Of a DNA stretch of 6,584 nt, positions 5,454-6,584 are shown piece after piece. Made by a program: the position numbers and the translations under genes. The DNA lies in NCBI GenBank assembly GCA_009779455.1, contig WREG01000112.1, forward strand, positions 1-6,584. The letters are read 5' to 3'. The stretch is from Oscillospiraceae bacterium. Its GTDB lineage: Bacteria > Bacillota > Clostridia > Oscillospirales > Acutalibacteraceae. Under the pieces are notes generated by a model. That model saw only the letters and a program-made list of their open reading frames with translations, was not told the origin of the DNA and made no database searches. The first letter of the stretch is position 1, and each line of letters opens with the position of its first letter.

Positions 5454-6302
5454 ATGACAAACAAAGAAATCTTACGCATAGCGATGGAACAGCACGCCAC
5501 CGACGCCAATTGCTCCCCTGACGATTTTACGCGGAATGAAAACGTGGTTGTGGTATCAAAGCCGAACGAAAACGCCCGGCGTTACCTGAACCTGCCGTTT
5601 TTCTGCGACCTGATTTATTACGGGGACAATATCGTCGCCTCTGTAGACGAACGGATTTATGATTTTGTGAAAAATTATATCGACGCGGAACATCCCCACA
5701 GATGCTTTGAAACGCCTAAATTGCATCAGCTGACGGAGGAATTTTCGAAATACGGCTATTTGCCCGCTTTTCAGGCGGAATACTGGCTGCCTGACATTGA
5801 TATATTGAACACCCTTAAAAATCGCCAATCCGCAGGGGCGGGTTTTATGCCCGCCTGGCAAAACAGATCAGACATGGCGGGACGGCACAAGGCCGTCCCC
5901 TGCGAAATGCGGATAATTGAAAAAAGCGGCTTTGACGGCCTTTACCTGCCGGAATGGGGCAACGCCCTGTGCGAAAAACGCAAACATCTCGACGTGTTGG
6001 CCATCGGCGCGTATGAAAATGACAATGATAAACTCATCGGCCTGGCGGGCTGCTCCGCCGACTGCGAAACCATGTGGCAAATAGGCATCGACGTGCTGCC
6101 GGGATACCGCAGGCAGGGCGTCGCCGCCGCGTTGACTTCATATCTGGCCATAGAAATTATAAACCGCGGGAAAGCCCCGTTTTATTGCTGTGCCTGGTCG
6201 AATATAGGCTCCGCAAGGAACGCCATAAAAAGCGGCTTCCGCCCGGCGTGGGCGGAACTGACGGCGGTTAAAGCGGAGGAAGCTATGAAATGGAATACAT
6301 AG
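5454..6302 (+). CDS. GNAT family N-acetyltransferase with an in-frame palindromic insertion
   Basis: A 282-residue protein. The C-terminal part (about 152-270) is a GNAT fold, which transfers an acetyl group from acetyl-CoA to an amine. Motif A is visible as QIGIDVLPGYRRQGVAAAL (209-227), where the RRQGVA segment is the acetyl-CoA pyrophosphate loop. YCCAWSNIGSARNAIKSGF (244-262) is motif B, with the usual N-x-x-S-x-x-x-x-x-x-x-GF pattern. The N-terminal part (1-120) contains CSPDDF (20-25) and YGDNIVASVDERI (56-68). It recurs in clostridial GNAT proteins as I recall them, with no function known to me. Residues 126-150 are encoded by a GC-rich 74-bp palindromic element and look foreign to the family. 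They fall in the linker before the GNAT domain, so the enzyme may still work. The substrate is unknown. The stop codon is 1 base from the next start. Confidence 0.85.
   Translation: MTNKEILRIAMEQHATDANCSPDDFTRNENVVVVSKPNENARRYLNLPFFCDLIYYGDNIVASVDERIYDFVKNYIDAEHPHRCFETPKLHQLTEEFSKYGYLPAFQAEYWLPDIDILNTLKNRQSAGAGFMPAWQNRSDMAGRHKAVPCEMRIIEKSGFDGLYLPEWGNALCEKRKHLDVLAIGAYENDNDKLIGLAGCSADCETMWQIGIDVLPGYRRQGVAAALTSYLAIEIINRGKAPFYCCAWSNIGSARNAIKSGFRPAWAELTAVKAEEAMKWNT
5831..5904. repeat. 74-bp palindromic (MITE/REP-like) element inserted in frame in the acetyltransferase gene
   Basis: The ends are perfect 8-bp inverted repeats, CGCAGGGG (5831-5838) and CCCCTGCG (5897-5904). Inside are two GC hairpins. 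The first pairs GGCGGG (5837-5842) with CCCGCC (5850-5855) around a 7-base loop. The second pairs GGGACGGC (5879-5886) with GCCGTCCC (5892-5899) around a 5-base loop. CCCGCC can alternatively pair with a second GGCGGG at 5876-5881, so more than one fold is possible. The element encodes no transposase, and I see no clear target-site duplication (flanks AATC and AAAT). It leaves the reading frame open and contributes about residues 126-150. Short palindromes of this kind, inserted in frame in genes, are known as Rickettsia palindromic elements. Relationship to any named family is not established. There is no second copy in this window, so repeat status rests on structure alone. Confidence 0.6.
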
Positions 6303-6303
6303 T

Positions 6304-6584
6304 ATGTATAAAGAAACAATAAAAATATACACAAAAAACGCGGCCTACCAAAAGTTTGAGGTCTTGAAAACAAACCGCAACAAACGGTATAAATACGGCG
6401 AGTTTTTGGTCGAGGGTGTCCGCAATATCAACGAAGCGGCGCGGAATCGCTGGCAGGTCAATTCGTTTATCTTCTCCGGAGAAAGAAATTTATCCTCATG
6501 GGCAAAAAATCTGCTGAAAACCGTAAATACAAAGGCAAATTACGAAATCACCGATGCTTTAATGGACGAATTGAGCGGCAAGGA
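6304..6584 (+). CDS. TrmH/SpoU-family RNA 2'-O-methyltransferase, N-terminal part (cut by window edge)
   Basis: The first 93 codons of a gene that continues past the right edge with no stop. The start is MYKETIKIYTKNAAY. The segment NRNKRYKYGEFLVEGVRNINEA (about 24-45) is the hallmark of the N-terminal substrate-binding domain of SpoU/TrmH-type methyltransferases, where FLVEG is nearly invariant. LMDELSGK at the end corresponds to the region just before the catalytic SPOUT domain. That domain, with its S-adenosylmethionine-binding trefoil knot, would lie outside the window. The family methylates the 2'-OH of ribose in rRNA or tRNA; which site cannot be told from this fragment. The ATG lies 1 base after the TAG of the acetyltransferase. 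The nearest purine-rich AGGAAG (6277-6282) is about 21 bases upstream, so translation probably depends on reinitiation after the upstream gene. Confidence 0.8.
   Translation, partial: MYKETIKIYTKNAAYQKFEVLKTNRNKRYKYGEFLVEGVRNINEAARNRWQVNSFIFSGERNLSSWAKNLLKTVNTKANYEITDALMDELSGK

Overview
The window looks like a chromosomal segment from a member of the Bacillota, most likely class Clostridia and possibly an Oscillospirales-type gut organism. The reasons are a Firmicutes-style DnaA, strong AGGAGG-type ribosome binding sites, sigma-A-type promoters and the character of the encoded proteins. The taxonomic call is inference from protein style, since no 16S or other direct marker is present.

Layout: on the minus strand, a complete dnaA (1406 down to 87) is followed by an 86-base stretch with no gene that runs off the left edge. 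A compact 143-base divergent promoter region (1407-1549) separates dnaA from five plus-strand genes: a GH13 alpha-glucosidase (1550-3229), a monoacylglycerol-lipase-like alpha/beta hydrolase (3262-4203), an iron-dependent alcohol dehydrogenase (4215-5405), a GNAT acetyltransferase (5454-6302) and the 5' part of a TrmH/SpoU-family RNA methyltransferase (6304 to the right edge). Gaps between the plus-strand genes are 32, 11, 48 and 1 bases. No terminator hairpin is visible between them, so they are probably co-transcribed.

How they fit together: the GH13 enzyme releases glucose from short alpha-glucans, the hydrolase would cleave acyl esters, and the alcohol dehydrogenase would interconvert alcohols and aldehydes with NAD(P)H. 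This is a loose catabolic set rather than a recognisable single pathway. The acetyltransferase and RNA methyltransferase appear to be passengers of the same transcript. DnaA is functionally unrelated and is transcribed away from the others.

The most unusual item is a 74-bp GC-rich palindromic element (5831-5904). It has perfect 8-bp terminal inverted repeats and two internal hairpins, and it sits in frame inside the acetyltransferase gene, adding about 25 residues between the N-terminal part and the GNAT fold. Other points of interest are conservative changes in the DNA-recognition helix of DnaA, a dnaA locus bordered by a sugar-hydrolase gene instead of rpmH, and back-to-back promoters that share an A/T-tract spacer. 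I see no CRISPR array, tRNA, rRNA, transposase or recognisable defence system, and no evidence for a wholly new multi-gene system.
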